DNA from: Drosophila pseudoobscura
Taxonomy: Eukaryota > Arthropoda > Insecta > Diptera > Drosophilidae
DNA length: 64,000 bases
Reading direction: 5' to 3'
Assembly (NCBI RefSeq): GCF_009870125.1
Contig: NC_046683.1
Coordinates: 17,493,001 to 17,557,000, forward strand
In this document: in pieces, positions 1-12,561 of the stretch
Position numbering within the stretch: position 1 is the stretch's first letter
How the letters are laid out: the number at the start of each line of letters is the position of its first letter
Made by a program: the position numbers and the translations under genes
Notes under the pieces: generated by a model
Database searches by the model: none
The model's input: only the letters and a program-made list of their open reading frames with translations
Told to the model about the DNA's origin: nothing

Positions 1-908
1 GTATAAACCTATAAATGGAAAGTTCATAATTTAATTAGATTCAACTTTTGTAGTTTACTTCTTGTCGAACTTTTGCCACCTCAACAAAAACTCGCCAATA
101 GTGTTTCATTTCAGATATAACAATATTTTTACATATCGTGTGTATGGGAAGTGTACCGCTGGTTTTGGACACCGCCCCGTAAACTTGAACAGCAAGCAGA
201 CGATTCTGATCTGATTATGGTAAGTCGTGTTTGATGACAGTACGTATATTTCGTGCTGATAACGAAACAAATATATGCATTTGTGTAATAGCTGTGAGTA
301 TAATATAGAACATTTGCAATACATAAATAAACAAAAAGCGATTTTTATTGCTTTCGAAGAATATATGGGTGTGAATTTTGTCTAAAAAGGTGAGTATTTC
401 ATTTCGTTTGCAGTATATAATTTGTTTATCTCTTGGAAAAATGGGTGTCACTTCCGTTTGCGTGTGTTTGGTTGAGAAACTGTGTAATATCGTTGTCTAT
501 GTTAACGTAACGTATTTTAAAACTGTTTTTATTTATTTAACGTCTAGTCAACACCGAGAAAAATTTTTGTATTAAATCGAATCAATCAATAAATTAATTT
601 GATCAAAAAATTGATTTAAATTCACTGGCCCGCCCCAAAACGGCTCGTACGATTTTGTTTAAATTTTGATATGTTTACTTTGGAGACCATAGTAGTTGAT
701 AGAGATGAACAAAATTCTAGTACTTTTGCGGACACCTGAGATATAGCCTGGGTATTTAAATAGCAAAACACTCTTTTTTGGAAAAATGTTACTGCTTTTC
801 ACAAAATCTTATTATTATTTTCATCTGGTTGTTACTCCAGTGGAAGTTTTTCCACATAACAACATAATTGAATTTTCGGTACACACACAAACCCGTTTGG
901 TATTTAAT
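1..908. other. AT-rich intergenic DNA, no gene seen
   Basis: AT-rich sequence with only short open frames of biased composition. I see no splice-consistent exon, RNA gene or element end. Confidence 0.5.
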
Positions 909-1275
909 TATACCCGATACTCAAAATGAGTATTAGGGTATATTAGATTTGTGGTAAAAATGGATGTGTGTAACGTCCAGAAGGAATCGTTTCCGACCCC
1001 ATAAAGTATATATAGTCTTGATCAGCATTAATAGCCGAGTCGATTGAGCCCTGTCTGTCTGTCCGTCCGTCCGTCTGTCCGTCCCCTTCAGCGCCTAGTG
1101 CTCAAAGACTATAAGAGCTAGAGCAACGATGTTTTGGATCCAGACTTGTGTGATATGTCACTGTTACAAGAATATTTCAAAACTTCACCCCGCCCTTACA
1201 AAGGACGCAAATCTGTGGCATCCACAATTTTAAAGTCGCGGCCGTAGCGGCAACTCACAACGTTCCCCCCCGTTC
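909..1275 (+). mobile_element. DINE-1/INE-1 Helitron-like copy
   Basis: It starts with the DINE-1 head TATACCCGATACTCAAAATG. The conserved core follows (TTGATCAGCATtAATAGCC), then a (GTCY)n proto-microsatellite, and it ends in GGCAACTCACAACGTTCCCC as the longer copies do. It lacks most of the middle and is non-coding. DINE-1 elements are non-autonomous Helitrons common in Drosophila. Confidence 0.85.
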
Positions 1276-2490
1276 TTCGGTTCTATATTACGAAATTTTA
1301 GCTTTAAAAGCTCAGGAAAAGTGGAAATTAACTATTTTCTTCTTGTTTTATATTTGATTCATATAAACACGTTTAGTAGGTGTCGTTTCTTTTAAAAGTC
1401 ATTGGATAACCGCTAAGCTACAGGCATTTGACCAACCCTCGCAAAACCACATGCTGTAACATACCGTTTGGTACGTTGGAAATAAAAAATTTCTCAGTCG
1501 TAGTTTGAGGAAATAAAAGTAGTTTTTAGATATACGGATCCATCTGCTGGATGGATCAAGCATGTATAGATGCAGAAACTAATTGGCAGTAAGAAATGGT
1601 TATTTCAACATTTAATTTTTGCCTGTATGTTACAAAACTTATTATGCTTTTGAATATTTTTTCAACTATGTGTGACATACTAAAGTTAAATGGAAAAACG
1701 CAAGCTTACCTCTGAAAATAAACTTACCTAAGACGAATAATATTTTGTTTAAATTATAAAACCATAAGCATACAAAAAATCGTAAATCATTAAACATTTT
1801 TGAGGCCCTCGGTCTATCAGAAAAGTCGGTTTGATCCCAGAGGTTTTTTTAGCTGTCGAGCTGTTGCATAGTGCTATCTGTGCAGAGAAGTGTCATTAGA
1901 AGCCCTTCTCCGCATAGCCTCTGAACTAATTGAGTAATTTGCTCAACTTGATTGCTTTCGAGTGGAGTTGTCAAACAAATCCTGGCACGTGCATCACCTA
2001 CAGCCGTACTCGTGCATGCAGCCACGAGGTCTGCGCCGCCACGGTCCCGTCTCTTTTATTATTTCGCACTAATTAACGCTTTGCGACAAAAGGTGGCGCT
2101 CTATGTTTTCAACGGTGCAAATGCTGCAAGTGCTGATGCTCGTATTGCAACTGAACCTGCAACTGGCACTGCCTCTGCTACTGCTACTGCTACGCTACGC
2201 TACGGGTATTGCCGCCACTCCAGGGGCACTTGTGTGGGACGGGCTTCGTCCTAATTGCTGTTTATGAGCGGGCTGGCCCAGTAATTAAACAATTTCTTTC
2301 GGGGCGGCGTTGGTAGTGTTGGTTTGCCAACTCCACTCATCTACCATGAGTAGAACACACGTGCACGTATTAAAAAAAAAAAAAAACAAAACATAGTGCT
2401 TATTGATAATATATCAGAAGTTAAAAAATAAATTAGAAAATTTTCTGAGTATACATATGTTGCATCTACGAAGAGCTATGGATGCTGAAA
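1276..2490. other. Intergenic region, no gene supported
   Basis: AT-rich to about 1930, then more GC-rich with a run of GCTACT-like triplets near 2170-2200. A 100-aa Ala/Thr-rich open frame at 1952-2254 has no splice or homology support and I do not call it. Confidence 0.4.
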
Positions 2491-3905
2491 CTACATCGGC
2501 TCCGCTGTGTCCCGCTCAATGTAGTAGGGCGCAGCCCCGATCTGCTTGCACTTGTACTTCAGCTTACAGCACTCGGGGAAGGGTTTGCCATGGTAGATCC
2601 GCTCGCCTCGATTGCAGTTCTCAATGCGTAGTTTGCCGCAGCTGAAACAAGGAACAATTTTTAGTTTGATGTTTTTCGAATCTGTACACATTAAAATGTA
2701 CAAATATATGATATATTCAAACCACTTCTTATGTGTGCATGTAGTGCGTAAATGAGTTGATAAACTATAAACTCGCTTTCGAAAGTAAAGTAGGAAAAAG
2801 CCAGTAAGGAAGCTAATCTCAGTACAGGAGTGCTTCAAATACTTCCAAGTAATTTTCACCCACGCTTCGGTACTATTGTAGCTACAGTGATCAGTCCCTA
2901 TCGATAGTGATGAATTATAGTCATTAAAGATGTTCATATGAGAATTTCCGGGGATACAAATTTCCTTATAGTTCTTTCCCAATATTATTTTTTAAATTTT
3001 TTATAATTTAACTAATTTAAGCAGTACCATTTCATTGAACTTGATGTGAAAGTTTGTTTTGTTTCTATGTTTCCTTTATCTCGTATTAGAAATATGTATA
3101 CTAAAAGTCGTAGACATTAAGCTATCAAAAAATGGCACAATCTCGGCTGTAGATATATGTATATATTTTTTCAACTTTTAAATACCCAAGAAATTTGTAT
3201 CCCTTGGGATGGGGACAGTATTAAAGCAAACCCATTTTTGAATGGCATCAATGCCAGGCATTCTTAAATTTAGACCACCCGCTTGGCTTAACTAATGTGT
3301 CGGAGGACTCGATATGTTTGTACGACTTGTAGTACTTGATAGTACTTACATGTACATACATATGTATGTATGTACATGTAGTTATGTCATCCATCTCTTC
3401 TTGGTTGACCTACAATTTAAAGTCATGTTTTCGCTTTTTAACGAACTTGAGACTCGGCGAGAAGTCGAAAGTGGTTGGGATCGAGTCACGTCAGAGAGTC
3501 AGCGTGTGTGTGTGTGTTTGGGTGCATATGTATGGCTTATCAGTGGCGTGCTGTGCTCATGGCCAAGCAGAGTACTCTACACTCACCCCTCGATAAGTAT
3601 GGAGCCGTCCTCGTTGCATGTCAGGCGCTGGCAGGGCGAGATACCGTTGTTGACACCCGACTCCAAAACATCGCCCCGATAAGTGCATCTGCCGGGATTT
3701 GCTGCAATAACAAACACGGATAAATAGGTAGCGACTCTCCGAATAGCGACTCCGACTTAGTGCGCATCCGCTTACATGGGTCCGGCGGTATCAGGCCTGA
3801 ATAGGCGTTCACCTGCGCCATCAGCAGGGCACCGCCGATAGCCAGCCAGGCCAGAAAGTGTGTGTAGCGATCTTGGAACATTGGTGCTACCGCGCTCGTG
3901 TTCAA
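2491..3905 (-). CDS. Secreted single-domain von Willebrand factor C (SVWC) protein
   Basis: Three minus-strand exons: 3905-3776, 3701-3587 and 2641-2491. All borders are GT..AG; the introns are phase 1 then phase 2; the product is 131 aa. The first ~35 residues form a signal peptide (hydrophobic LAWLAIGGALLMAQVNA); a start at Met9 is also possible. The mature part has the eight-cysteine SVWC pattern: GRC, PCQRLTC, then across intron 2 CGKLRIENC, the PECC doublet and YKC. SVWC proteins, including Drosophila Vago, are small secreted arthropod proteins linked to antiviral, nutritional or stress responses. The exact orthologue is not identified. The intron phases match the four cysteine-rich genes at 12-31 kb, which points to common descent. 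Intron 2 (945 bp) is much longer than intron 1 (74 bp). Confidence 0.85.
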
Positions 3906-4540
3906 AACTGCACTGAATCCGACTCGATTAAGACTCCCATGCGATTAGATCCGATCCGCTGTTGTCAGCGCTACGCTCTATACCCACACATAGAGATCGC
4001 TGAATCGTCGCGCTGTCTCGTTTCCTCCCGTCTTGCCGCTGGGAGAGCCGTCAATTAGGGTTTGTGTTCATTTTTTTGTTGTTTATTATTGTGTATTACT
4101 CTTTAATTGAAGAATAGAGCGTCGAAGCCTAGCGTTGGCGGCTCGTCTCATGTGCGTGGCCGGGTCAGGCGGCTTATCGGCCATAGCCGACTCAAAGGGT
4201 GCGGTTGCTGTGGCTGTCCATTTACATCATTTTACTGTCTTAAATTATTTTAGAGCACACCAGAATGACGATAGAGAGGGAGGTCTTTCATACACACATA
4301 TACTAAATTATATTGGCTGTTTTTCTAGTATTAATCGGTACTTCATATATCTGATCTGAGCACTGCTAGGCAAACAAGGCACAGCGAAAAAATTTCACAA
4401 CAAAAATTTCTTATCGGTTTCGTACGAGTATCATTTCATCATTTTCTCGCCAAGACTTTTTTCGGAACTGAGTACTAACCGAATACCATAAACATTCATT
4501 AATATATTACATAGTAGCACTAGCCATACAGTATATATGT
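3906..4540. promoter_or_regulatory. Upstream region of the minus-strand SVWC gene
   Basis: This stretch must hold the SVWC promoter. No clear TATA box stands out. It carries mixed-composition sequence and no coding exon I can support. Confidence 0.3.
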
Positions 4541-4542
4541 AG

Positions 4543-5044
4543 ATGTGCCAGTTTATACAGCAAACATGTCGTACATCGAACACAGAAAACTGGATCGCCA
4601 GGGTCTTCAGCTCTGGCATTCGGCTACCGCCGCGTCATCAAGAGCCACCCAGGAAAGCAATGCTTTGCATGTGTTTTACCAGGGAAGGAAGCCCTAGGTA
4701 TCATCTAAATTGTATGTTCTCGCCGAGTTGTTCTCTCCCAATGGAATCCGGAGAAGTGTACATGTGCCAAGATCTTACAAGTTTTGGACGAGATCGACTG
4801 TCCTGATTCTCACAGCGGAGAGTAAATGGTGAGAGGCTACAAAATCCACCCCACAGGCTTCCACCAAACGCCTTACCCGCTGCGATTGATCACCTTCCAA
4901 GAGTGGGTGGACTTTCTACTGCACGTCCACAGACTGATGTTCGCCAACTTCTCAGCACTTGAAGAAGAGGCATTCGGAAAGGTCATGTCCTGCGTTCAGT
5001 CGGTCAATGGGGAGCCACATAAGACGCTGGACGAGAACCGATAG
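4543..5044 (+). pseudogene. Decayed coding sequence, unidentified, plus strand
   Basis: The plus strand reads as protein-like but is broken by stops and frame changes. Examples are a segment near 4553-4670 ending at a TAG, and a 72-aa stretch at 4826-5044 (LRLITFQEWVDFLLHVHRLM, then acidic ALEEEAFGKV). Codon use looks like real coding sequence, unlike the flanks, and no introns are apparent. A retroposed or truncated gene copy is likely. I do not recognise the family. Confidence 0.4.
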
Positions 5045-5202
5045 CTGCGCAAGGACCGCTGCGCTATCATAAAGTTCCTACAGAAAGCCTATCGCCGAAA
5101 CAATTCGGACACGGACACTCGCCTTTTACTGGAGACCCCGACTGTCCACCAGTTGCTGGGCGTCACCCTATTCCGGCAGGCCCCAAGGACTGGATTTCAT
5201 GT

Positions 5203-5391
5203 CTATTGTGCATTAAGTATCTTCAGAATTTTGACCTCCTGCTCATCTTTCACAGAGAGTTTATCCAGAAAGCAAGAAGCCACCAGAACCCCGGCCCTCT
5301 CCATTTCTTCCTTCAGTATCTTGGAAAGCGGCACAGGCTGTGGCTCATTAGCAAGGAAATCCGTGACCTTCTGCAGCTGATTAAAAGCCAA
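5203..5391 (-). pseudogene. Protein-like fragment on the opposite strand, unidentified
   Basis: A 62-aa minus-strand frame (start MAFNQLQKVTDFLANEPQPV, then a KEEMERAGVL helix-like stretch) has normal amino-acid composition and looks more coding-like than either plus frame here. A possible splice acceptor, TTTTAATCAG, lies inside its start. It could be one exon of a lost gene, or the inverted part of the decayed copy to its left. Function unknown. Confidence 0.3.
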
Positions 5392-5409
5392 ATGGGAGCA
5401 AGTTATTAA

Positions 5410-7257
5410 TTGACTTCATTTTGTGCTCTATTTATTTATATTCTTATAATATTGTATAATACTCTTTATACAATGCTATACACTCAAATATGCTGGATAC
5501 ACAACAGAAAACAGAAACCCAGAACTCTTAAAACGAAAAAAGCATACAATCACATATTTTTGTGGAAACATATTGTGTGTGTTATACTAGCCCATGAAAA
5601 GCGTTGATTTGCTGGCTGACATGATGACGCGGCGATGGCTGGACGTCAGAGCCCTGTAGAAAGTTAATTGAAAACCAATGATTCCAGGTCCCAATATGAT
5701 TTACGAATTGTTTATTCCTTCTGAGAGCGCATTTCATGATATATATTTCCCGGATAGGCGGCCAGTGGCTTCAACCTTCACTTTTCCGTGTCCTGCAACG
5801 CTCTGGGGATTTCCCCACTTCAAATCAGTTTCGGGTGCCCTCTTTTTGAACCGGGGGCCCGGACGGTCTTACGTACTTTGCAGGGGCATACATTACCGAC
5901 ATCGTCTTCCCTCCTGCACCATGCTTTACCCCATCGGCTTTGATCGGTTAAGTTTTCCTTGCTTCCCCATTCCATTAACCTTTTCCATTGACAATCTTTT
6001 CTTGGTTATTATTCTTCTATTTTTGTATTCCTTCCAGCTCTATAGGCCGAAACCCTCTCTGGCCACAAACTGCTATGCCGCGATCCGCTCTTCTTACCCC
6101 GCTAGGTAAAGTAATTAAGTTATTAAGTTATTATTAAATTACTTTATTTAACTCTTCCCTTTATTTTACATACCGATACCGATACATACAATACCCACTA
6201 TCGTTTGCCAGGAGCATCACTCTTCTGGTCTTCTTGTTCATATGAGCGAGTGTGCGCTCAATGACGGCTGTCTACTACAGGGACCTGACCGGCGAACTCC
6301 CCGCCGGCTCCTGTGTACGGGGCCACGATGCCGTGCGCCCCTCGGGACATGATTCCTGTCGCGCGATGCTGTGGCCTTTGCCCTGGGCGACCTTTTTGTC
6401 CGGCCACTGCAATGGCCCTCTTCCTTGCGTCCCACCCGGTTTTCTCCGCCTTTCCAGTCCGCTCGCCGTCGATACCTCCTCTGCGGGTGATTCCACCGTA
6501 GCCCCTCGTCCCTCGGGAGGTCCAGAGAATATGCTCCTGGCTATATTGTGGCAGTACTGGCTGTCCTGCTGCGGGCTACAGCCATTCCGCTGCTGTGTCA
6601 CTGAGTTGACAATGTCCGATGCAACAGGAATTGTTGGTTCACGCCCAAGGGAAATAATTTCATCAAACCCCCCACTCATACGCCGCTGAATCAAACGATG
6701 AGCATCAGCTTCGAAACGCGTAAGTGAGTCAGTATATAATTATGGGTATATTTAAAACATACTCGTATGTGCCTTCATAGAGTACTTATGTACCCCAAAA
6801 ACCAAGTAGCATGCGATTTCCCCCCGTTAGACGGAGTCCTTTCTAAGCCAGACAGAACCGTATCTCAGAAAGACAGTCCCCTTGCAAGATCGGAACCTAA
6901 CAAACCATCGTCATCCTTCGACCTGGCCGTCCTTGCAAAGAATGGGGGGAAAAAAATGATTGGCTGGGATGGTTTGAGTTCTTACCAAAGGATCAAGGAT
7001 ATTTTTCCAATTACAGGAACTTATGGAACGGCCATATCGGCCCACAAATAGCGGGCAAAACAGGATATACATACATACGACTGCTCAAAATATCCTTTAT
7101 CCTTGGTCCTTGAAAAGGACTTGATTTGATCAAGAATGTTATTCTGATCAAGGACCACATTCAATTTGGTAACACACAAAACCGAGAATTTTTGATTTTC
7201 ATATCTGGAGATCTGGGACACCAGGCGGACAGAAATTATCAGAAGGTCGGTCGCTTG
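5410..7257. other. Probable retroelement debris, GC-rich
   Basis: From 5680 to 6700 the DNA is GC-rich with overlapping low-complexity open frames on both strands. The minus frame at 6694-6275 (Gly/Pro/Arg/Gln-rich C-terminal half) resembles a retroelement gag-like or low-complexity protein but shows no diagnostic motif. An AT-rich stretch at 6105-6180 separates this from upstream sequence. No gene is supported. Confidence 0.3.
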
Positions 7258-7258
7258 T

Positions 7259-7551
7259 TATGCCCGATACTCAAAAAGAGTATAGGGGTATATTCGATTA
7301 GTAGTGGAACTGGATGTGGGTAACACCCAGAAGAAAGCATTTCAGACCCCTTAAAGTATATATATACTTCAACAGCATCAATAGCCGAATTGACTGAGCC
7401 AAGTCTGTCTTTCCGTCTGTCTATATGCCCGTCCCTATGAGCGCCTACTGCTCTTATTGCCAGATTGCCGAATCTGGATCAGATCGGATCAATTTTCATT
7501 ATTTTCGTTCGATGTTAGCGTACTGCCATTCTGCCTAATTATCGGGTATAA
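7259..7551 (+). mobile_element. DINE-1 copy, short
   Basis: Begins TGCCCGATACTCAAAAAGAG, contains the AGCATCAATAGCCGAATTGA core and a decayed GTCY tract, and ends ATTATCGGGTATAA, the inverted form of its head. Non-coding. Confidence 0.8.
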
Positions 7552-9461
7552 ATGAAGAGCATTTTTTCTAAATGTTTTTTTCCACCGAATTTTTCAGCAC
7601 CAAAAGTATGCAACACTTTTTTTGAATTCGCTAAATATGCTTAAGTTATGTAAGACTAAAAAATTAAGCAAAAAAAACCAAACTAAAAAAAAAATGAGCG
7701 CAGAAAAAAAATGATTAAAATTTCCTAGTTGAATAGTAATTGGGTAGCCCTGTATTCACCAAAAAAATTACAAAATTCCAATGTACAGTACAAAAAACAG
7801 AAGTGGTTTTTGACGTTGGGGTACACGATTTTAAAATTCTGCAAACTGGATTGGTATACAATTTTTTATGCTAATATATGAAGTATTAAATATTAAAAAA
7901 TTCCTGTTTTTTTTGCGTTAGGTCCGCGAAGGAATCTGAAGTACTTTAATGGCGTTGCGTTACCTAAAATAAATCCATGTTAATAAAAGTTTAAAAACCG
8001 AGATTGTGATAATTTTCTGGGATTTTTTTTTTATATAGTGTAAAAAAATGTGAACTCTTGCTTATTTTAAAAGTAAAGTAGTACAAAAACCAGTAACTTT
8101 CAAAACATTTCGAAAATAATGTCGTGGTAAAACTATATGGAAATCAGTTTTTATTGACTTTTAATGACCTTTCGGCGGAAATTCCCATATGTATGTAAAT
8201 ATTTATACATACATATTTATGTTCCCCTACGGCGCTTTGCCACGCAACTTACCTCCAAAAAATGCACATCTTTTTTGTTCATTTTTCCACCATGTACCAT
8301 ATTCTGTCGTACAATATATGCTCTATGTACAATATCCGATGGCCAGAGAAATCCCATGAATTCTATGATACATTTTTCAGAAATCTGAGAAATTGACTCA
8401 CTCAATTATTGCTACTGGACCGATACATATTTTTATCAAACTATAGCAAAAGTATTTAACAGTTATTAAAACTGCCGAGGACGAAAATTCATCAAACTCT
8501 TTAATTAGTGTATAAAAAAGAACAACAACTCTTTTGTCCAATTGACTTTCCCGATTATACAGAATTCCCTGGGTCGTCATTGCGTCCACATTGAAGGATA
8601 TTTATTGCAGACCTGCAGATAAAGCTGATATTGGGACTCTATTTCCACAAATCAATTTGTGCAAAGAAAAAAACCAGACTTAATGAAATGAATTCCTTCG
8701 CTTAATCTGATACGAAAAGCAAGAAAATTTTGTGGCAACTTGAGCAATTCCATTGAATAAAGTCGAAAGTCTTCTAGCTCCTCGCATCCCGCAATGCATC
8801 CCCTAACGGCTGTTAAATTTTTAATTAAGTTAAAGTGTTGTCAAACACTCCATTCAGCCAGTTCGCTGCACTACCCCATGCCATTCTGCTCCCACTTCGG
8901 TGGCACTCGGCAGTCGGAACCAGAAGCCAGCTGACAGGAAAACATATCAGATATGCTACATACTGTACAATGTAGATATGTACTCATATACTTACATATG
9001 TGTGCACTATGTACAGAGTCTTAAGGAAACATATACGACATTTTGGCTTTGTGCTAGTTATGCATGCCTTCATTGTTTCTTTCAGCTATTCTTTTCATTG
9101 CATTTTCTTACAGCTCCCCATGACATGTGCCACCCACCACATGGCCATAACCACACTTTAAGAACATCACCACACGTCACCCACATCCAGCCACAGCTCC
9201 TATACAGCCCAGTGATAGCAGGATGAATTGTACGAGTATGTTACCAGTGGTCACGGTCACTTCGAAAAAACCCTCGGTAATGAAAATGAATTTTAGAGCG
9301 TACATATTTGAGTAGCTTTCAACAAAAGTTTATCGACATAAGCAATGCTCTTTTACCTATTTACCTATTACCTATTTCTTATCTGCATTTTGTGATACAT
9401 AAAATGTAAATGTATTTCAACTGGAGCTCACTAAAACTATAACTTAGAACAACTACGGTTC
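7552..9461. other. AT-rich intergenic DNA
   Basis: Long A/T runs and a phrase near 8135-8190 (TTTTTATTGAC.. then TTTCGGCGGAAAT) that recurs loosely near 15070-15120, so both may belong to one old repeat family. No supported gene. Confidence 0.35.
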
Positions 9462-9917
9462 CTAGTCATATGGGTCATATGTCTTTAAAACTCTTCCGCT
9501 AGAAGAACCGCTGTGAACCGAAAAATTGCAGAACATATTCATCTTCGGGATCCGATTTGTGTACATCCCTATATTTTTACGGTATTTAGGTCTACGGAGG
9601 TACATATGTATTTTGGAAAGTCCAATGACATTAATATTTCTGCAGTGTACAGAATTTTCTTGAGCATCACCCACGGCCAGGTATCTGGGCATTGCCGTTC
9701 CTGCTACAAGGACATTGCGGATGGGCGTGGGTTGAGTTATTTTTTTGGTAACCACCATACGGGATCGTCCGCAGAGCCTACCAATACACACAGATACCAG
9801 AGACCACAAACCATTTGAACGGTGCTCAAATCCCCTTTCCCCAACATACAGCACAGCACTTCCACACAGCCCGCGGCAAAGAGCACCACCAAAGAGCAGC
9901 CGACTCAACATCTTCAA
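9462..9917 (-). CDS. Uncertain 151-aa open frame with hydrophobic N-terminus
   Basis: A single-exon minus-strand frame opens with MKMLSRLLFGGALCRGLCGS, which could be a signal peptide, and goes on for 151 aa with a basic C-terminal half. Nothing in it matches a family I know. It does not show the SVWC cysteine spacing, although it lies between SVWC-type genes. It may be spurious; a 151-codon frame in this composition is not strong evidence by itself. Confidence 0.15.
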   Translation of the reverse strand: MKMLSRLLFGGALCRGLCGSAVLYVGERGFEHRSNGLWSLVSVCIGRLCGRSRMVVTKKITQPTPIRNVLVAGTAMPRYLAVGDAQENSVHCRNINVIGLSKIHMYLRRPKYRKNIGMYTNRIPKMNMFCNFSVHSGSSSGRVLKTYDPYD

Positions 9918-9929
9918 CCATCAATAGGG

Positions 9930-11942
9930 ATTGTTTTTCGAATTAGACCTTTCTTAAATTAAAAAATATGTATTTCTCCTATATTGTGCCAATTATTTGA
10001 GATTAGAGAGTTTTTTTTTTCCATTTTCTACCTGAGTAAATTTTAAATAATTCCATTATTGTTCCAGCTTGTCGGAAAAGAAAAAAATGGCTCAACTAAT
10101 GAACATGAAATGTACTGTAAAGGCAAGATGCGGCATTTGAAGATTTGTCCACCGTTTATCCATTGATACCTATACCAATTAATATAGCTCACAAGGAATA
10201 CATTTATTTTGCCTTTTCCCGAGTTTTCCAAGTAAAAATTTTGGAAAAATATTCCGTTAAAAATTCGGAATTTTGAATTTGAAAGCTTGATATTTTCTAG
10301 ATGATAAAATTAACCTAAAAAGTGTTCAGGTAGCATTTTATGCATGCATCAGCATCAGGGAAAAATGGAGATAGAGCAAACATTCTAAGATTATGATCAA
10401 AAAGGTCATTATGTGGAAAGGTGATAAACGGAGTGCAAGAATTAATATTACAACATAAGTATTGGCGGGGGTTTTCTCTATGTTTTTCCCAAGTGAGAGC
10501 AGAACTCAAAGGGATCGTGGGGGAATACCCCTCACATCTCACACCAGGATCTGAAAAATGTGTTTCATATGAAACGAATCCTTCACCTCATTTCTTTTTC
10601 ATGCAACCACAATGTGCCACAGTGAAATGTGGGCGGGTGATGTGTGATGTACCCAATTGTTACCCATCTCTTTCACTTCCTTTTTCCGATCTTCCTATAT
10701 TGATTCATATTCTGTTGTGTTTCACTGGTGTGATCCTTTGGTAGCTCGAAAGCTACGCTCAAATCAAAGACCATTTAAGGAGAAATGTTTATATAGATCA
10801 ACTGACGCAGTATAAATCCACCAGGCCCCTGATCTGCAAGCACAGGAACATAATGATCCGCCGTCATACATTACATGCATTTACATACATATGTATTTAT
10901 AGGTATTATACCTTATTAGACCTTACTTTGAAAAAAGTACTCTATGTAACAGGAATTCTGATTTTGTACTTGGGGCTTGAACATTTTGGTTTTTATCTGT
11001 TAGCTAAATTACAATAAAGTGCTTAGAGAATTGAACAGAACTTAGAAGCGTCCTCTACACCGTTTCTTGTTGTTGTTGAACAAAAGTTATAACTTGGTTT
11101 TTCCATGGTGTGAAGGAAGAAAACAATATTCACGGTGCCGTATGTTTCTTTTGAGCGCTCGAAGCGATGGGAACTTGGAAAGATATGAAATGGAATACTC
11201 GAACAAATTTAGTTGCGGGTCTACCCTTCCTGCTCCACCTTCAGATGAAATTCTGCCACTAAATGCGATTCAGAACTTGCTCATCTGCTGGACCTGCATA
11301 AAAACCACAGCTGCATTCACAGGAAAAACGAACCACTCAGTGCCCGGGTTCGTAGCCCCTTTGGAGCATGTTGTTAGCACCAGCACCAGCATCAGCATCA
11401 GCAACAGCATCAGCCACACACAGCATCACAGCGGCGCAGCTAATTCGCATTTGATTATTTAAATTAGCAAAATGAGTGACAGACCGGGATGGAGCGAACC
11501 AAATACACGCGCCCAAATTGGACAGTTTGTGCGGCTGGTGTCCGAAAAGATCCAAAAATAAACAGCATCGAAGCACCGAGGCGGGCTGGACCACTGTGCT
11601 GTCCAGTAGTGTCCAGTACTGCGCTGGGAGCCCGTTGAACTGAGTGACGAACACTGCGACGCGGCGCTGCACAAACGGAGGAGCACATAGACCAGCAGAG
11701 CTCTGGGCAAAGCAAATTCACTTTTTCAAAAAATGTATTTAGTGCAGGGGCGACATTCGCAGCGGCAACGAAAGCGACAGCGACAGCCATAACCACTCAC
11801 ACACACTATATGAGAGCTCTGCGGACGGACAGAGAGCACGGCGAAAGGCAGCGACAACTGAGAGGAAGAGAAACTTGCACGAAGCGGGGGAGTGACCAGA
11901 AGAATAGGAAGTTTATCCAGGAACGGGCTCGTGCTGCTTCGA
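9930..11942. other. Intergenic region before the cysteine-rich cluster
   Basis: No supported exon. A CAG-rich stretch near 11385-11430 (CAGCATCAGCATCAGCAACA) gives low-complexity frames on both strands. The last few hundred bases presumably hold the promoter of the gene at 12034. Confidence 0.35.
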
Positions 11943-12003
11943 ACCAGACCAAGCCAGACCAAGCCAGACCAAACCAGACGAAACCAGACCAAGCCAGACC
12001 ACG
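11943..12003 (+). repeat. Minisatellite in the presumed 5' leader of the gene at 12034
   Basis: About six near-identical 10-bp units of ACCAAGCCAG (variants ACCAAACCAG, ACGAAACCAG) end some 30 bp upstream of the start codon. Confidence 0.8.
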
Positions 12004-12033
12004 CCAATTGAGGCCAAATCCTTGAAAAAGAAA

Positions 12034-12561
12034 ATGGCCAAATTTGTGACTTATATCTTCATCGCCAGCTCCGTAGTACTGTGGTATCTGCTGCTATTCG
12101 ACGGCAGCAGAGGCGTGGAGGCCACCAACGGACATGGCAGCCAGCTGGAGGGGCGTGACTTCCACCACCACGGCGGGAGCCATCACATACGCCGTAAGTA
12201 GCTGTCATTGTGACTGAAAGCCGTCCTCGGTCCTGTCTCAAGGGTTCCTTCCGCCAGGTAACATCAATCACTGCTGGCGTCGCTATGATGGCTACAATCT
12301 GCAGAACACCATTGTCAATAAGAAGGAGCAGCTGAAAAAGCCCTATGGCATATTGTGCAACTTCAAGTGCACTTGGTTCTTCACAACAAGGTGAGCCGTT
12401 GGGGCATGTGTCCATCAGCGACCTCTCTCATTCCGTTGCTTCCTTCTTACAGCTTCCCCACTTGCGAGTTCATCTACGATTATAAATTATCCTGCGTGCT
12501 GTTCACCTCACTGCCCGACTGTACCAACGTCAAGTGTACTCTCTTAAACTATTTTAGCTAG
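12034..12561 (+). CDS. Diverged SVWC-like secreted cysteine-rich protein A
   Basis: Exons 12034-12193, 12258-12390 and 12453-12561 join in frame (phase 1 and phase 2 introns of 64 and 62 bp, GT..AG) to give 133 aa. The start has a good fly context (AAAATGG). Residues ~1-32 form a signal peptide (VTYIFIASSVVLWYLLLF). A His-rich patch follows. The cysteine core is HCWRRY, then YGILCNFKC, then after intron 2 PTCEF, LSC, PDC and VKC: seven cysteines. It aligns with the next gene over the motif KpfGILC.y.C and the C-terminal P.CEFI.D..LS..FTS.PDC....C. In the SVWC gene at 30299 the C-terminal PDC is PDCC, so one cysteine of the doublet has been lost. Presumably a secreted peptide; function unknown. 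Confidence 0.85.

Noticed and set aside
5678..6109. 143-aa plus frame as a gene
   Set aside because: No signal, domain or splice evidence; Phe/Pro/Ser-rich composition consistent with chance in pyrimidine-rich DNA.
11337..11796. Several overlapping 83-111 aa minus frames
   Set aside because: They overlap in different frames, show biased composition (Ala/Cys/Val from CAG-type repeats) and lack splice support.
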